Positions 6,832 through 7,816 of a stretch of 7,816 nucleotides of DNA are shown here, one piece after another. The notes under the pieces are model-generated. The model saw nothing but the letters and a program-made list of their open reading frames with translations, ran no database searches and had not been told where the DNA came from. The stretch is taken from contig JAJYFW010000072.1 of the NCBI GenBank assembly GCA_021785335.1, forward strand, positions 1 through 7,816. The letters run 5' to 3'. How positions within the stretch are numbered: position 1 is the first letter of the stretch; each line of letters begins with the position of its first letter. The stretch comes from Pseudomonadota bacterium. GTDB lineage: Bacteria > Pseudomonadota > Alphaproteobacteria > Acetobacterales > Acetobacteraceae. The translations under genes were made by a program, and so were the position numbers.

Positions 6832-7816
6832 GCGCCACCTCCGGTTTGCCTGGCGCCGCCGTTTTGCCTGGCCCCGCCGTCTGGGCGCGGATCGCGGCGG
6901 CCTCCTCGGTGATGTCGATGCCCACCGGGCACCAGGTGATGCACCGCCCGCAGCCGACGCAGCCCGACGTGCCGAACTGGTCGATCCAGTGCGCCAGCTT
7001 GTGGGTCATCCACTGGCGGTAGCGCGCCCGGCGGCTCGCCCGCACAGCACCGCCATGGATGAACGAGAAATCCGCGGTGAAGCAGGAATCCCACCGTTTC
7101 TCGCGCGTGGCCTCGCCGCCGGCGAGATCGGTACGGTCGCTCACCGTCGTGCAGAAGCAGGTCGGGCACACCATGGTGCAGTTGGCGCAGGCGAGGCAGC
7201 GCGCGGCGACATCGTCCCACCGCGAATGCTCGGGGTTGGACTGCAGCAACTCCTTGAGCCCGGTCGTCTCCATCCGGCGCCCCATGCCGGCGCGGGCGCC
7301 CTCGACAACGGCCTCCGCCGCCGCCAGCGCCGCCTGCGTCGCGGGCCGCGAGGCAAGCCCCGCGAGCACCGTGGCGCCCGCCTCGCTGCCCGCCTCGACG
7401 AGAAACGCATGTTCCCCCGCGCCCATAAGCCCGCCCTCGCCCACAAGCTCGGTGAGCGCGAGGTCGAAGCCGGCGGAAACGCCGGGTCCAGTCCCCATCG
7501 AGGCGCAGAAGCATGTGCCGCCGGCCGTGCCGCAGTTGACGGCAACGATGAACGCCCCCTCGCGGCGCGCCGCATACTCCGTGTCCCGGTAAGCGCCGCC
7601 GATGAAAATCCGGTCCTGGATCGCGATCGCGTGCAGCTCGCAGGCGCGCACGCCGAGAAGCGCGAAGCGCGGCGCGGACGGCGGCACGGCCTCGACGGCG
7701 AAACCCTCCTCTGTCCTGCGCGCCCGCCAGAGCAGTTCGGCCGGCGGATGCAGGAACCGCTTCCACGAATGCGGCCCCACCGCATAGCCGAACAGCGCGC
7801 CATCCTCCCGCCGCTC
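6818..7816 (-). CDS. hydB: Group 3b hydrogenase beta subunit, 4Fe-4S protein (5' end outside window)
   Basis: 332 residues are visible and the reading frame runs open to the window edge. The in-frame GTG at 7778-7780 is internal: the 12 codons before it ([12 protein letters not shown]) continue naturally into [12 protein letters not shown], as in the family. The protein resembles the beta subunit of Pyrococcus sulfhydrogenase and AsrA. Numbering from the window edge, a ferredoxin-like part has two C-x2-C-x2-C-x3-C-P motifs: [12 protein letters not shown] (207-218) and [12 protein letters not shown] (286-297), each able to supply four ligands for a 4Fe-4S cluster. The N-terminal half has the AsrA-type [15 protein letters not shown] (57-71) and [18 protein letters not shown] (94-111) blocks. 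It would relay electrons between the delta and gamma subunits. Its end holds a short Pro-Gly-Lys repeat and overlaps the cNMP-domain gene by 14 bases. Confidence 0.93.
   Translation of the reverse strand, partial: ERREDGALFGYAVGPHSWKRFLHPPAELLWRARRTEEGFAVEAVPPSAPRFALLGVRACELHAIAIQDRIFIGGAYRDTEYAARREGAFIVAVNCGTAGGTCFCASMGTGPGVSAGFDLALTELVGEGGLMGAGEHAFLVEAGSEAGATVLAGLASRPATQAALAAAEAVVEGARAGMGRRMETTGLKELLQSNPEHSRWDDVAARCLACANCTMVCPTCFCTTVSDRTDLAGGEATREKRWDSCFTADFSFIHGGAVRASRRARYRQWMTHKLAHWIDQFGTSGCVGCGRCITWCPVGIDITEEAAAIRAQTAGPGKTAAPGKPEVAHGDA
6837..6842 (-). promoter_or_regulatory. Ribosome binding site of the cNMP-domain gene
   Basis: A full GGAGGT lies 5 bases before the ATG at 6831, inside the last codons of the beta-subunit gene. 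It shows that the embedded gene is independently and probably strongly translated. Confidence 0.65.
6843..6878. repeat. Two-copy 18-bp tandem repeat
   Basis: Copies at 6843-6860 and 6861-6878 differ at two positions. In the beta-subunit frame they encode two consecutive six-residue units (GPGKTA then APGKPE) in the flexible C-terminal tail, after the last cluster motif. It looks like a recent in-frame duplication with no evident function. Confidence 0.7.

Noticed and set aside
7778..7780. GTG as the start of the beta subunit
   Set aside because: The frame continues without a stop to the window edge and the preceding residues fit the protein, so the true start is outside the window.
1..7816. 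tRNA, rRNA, CRISPR, transposase or phage features
   Set aside because: None seen: the window is almost fully covered by metabolic genes, with no repeat array, inverted-repeat ends or RNA-like segments.

Overview
The window comes from a high-GC bacterium. GC-rich third positions, many GTG/ATG starts preceded by GGAGG-type ribosome binding sites, and tightly overlapping genes suggest an alphaproteobacterium. A Rhodospirillales/Acetobacteraceae-like origin is a guess from gene content and style, not a demonstrated placement. All of it is ordinary chromosome-like coding sequence. No RNA gene, insertion sequence, CRISPR array or integration site was seen, and the only gap above 100 bases is 2892-2999.

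Layout. Bases 1-2060 (+ strand) are the end of a carbohydrate or solute uptake cluster: the last 30 codons of a MalG-type ABC permease, a DapA/NanA-superfamily lyase/aldolase, and a BNR/Asp-box sialidase-like protein without a signal peptide. A minus-strand gene for an M55 zinc D-aminopeptidase (DppA) converges on this cluster with only 15 bases between the stops. Bases 3000-7816 (- strand) are a compact operon for a cytoplasmic group 3b [NiFe]-hydrogenase (NADP-linked 'sulfhydrogenase' type). In transcription order (right to left) it holds the beta 4Fe-4S subunit (5' end outside the window), a Crp-like cyclic-nucleotide-binding-domain protein with no DNA-binding domain, the gamma FAD/NAD(P)/2Fe-2S subunit, the delta small subunit, the alpha NiFe large subunit, and a hydrogenase maturation protease. 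Five consecutive junctions overlap or are 2 bases apart, so the genes are almost certainly co-transcribed and translationally coupled.

How it works together. Electrons from H2 at the NiFe site in alpha would pass through three 4Fe-4S clusters in delta, then through the clusters of beta and the 2Fe-2S of gamma, to FAD and NAD(P)+, or in reverse to evolve H2. The protease at the operon end would remove the short C-terminal tail of alpha after nickel insertion. The most unusual part is the stand-alone cNMP-fold protein embedded between beta and gamma. It has a degenerate ligand-binding cassette and three cysteines and may be a regulatory or accessory partner of the hydrogenase. The plus-strand cluster probably imports and cleaves a sugar-acid-like compound; its substrate cannot be read from the sequence.
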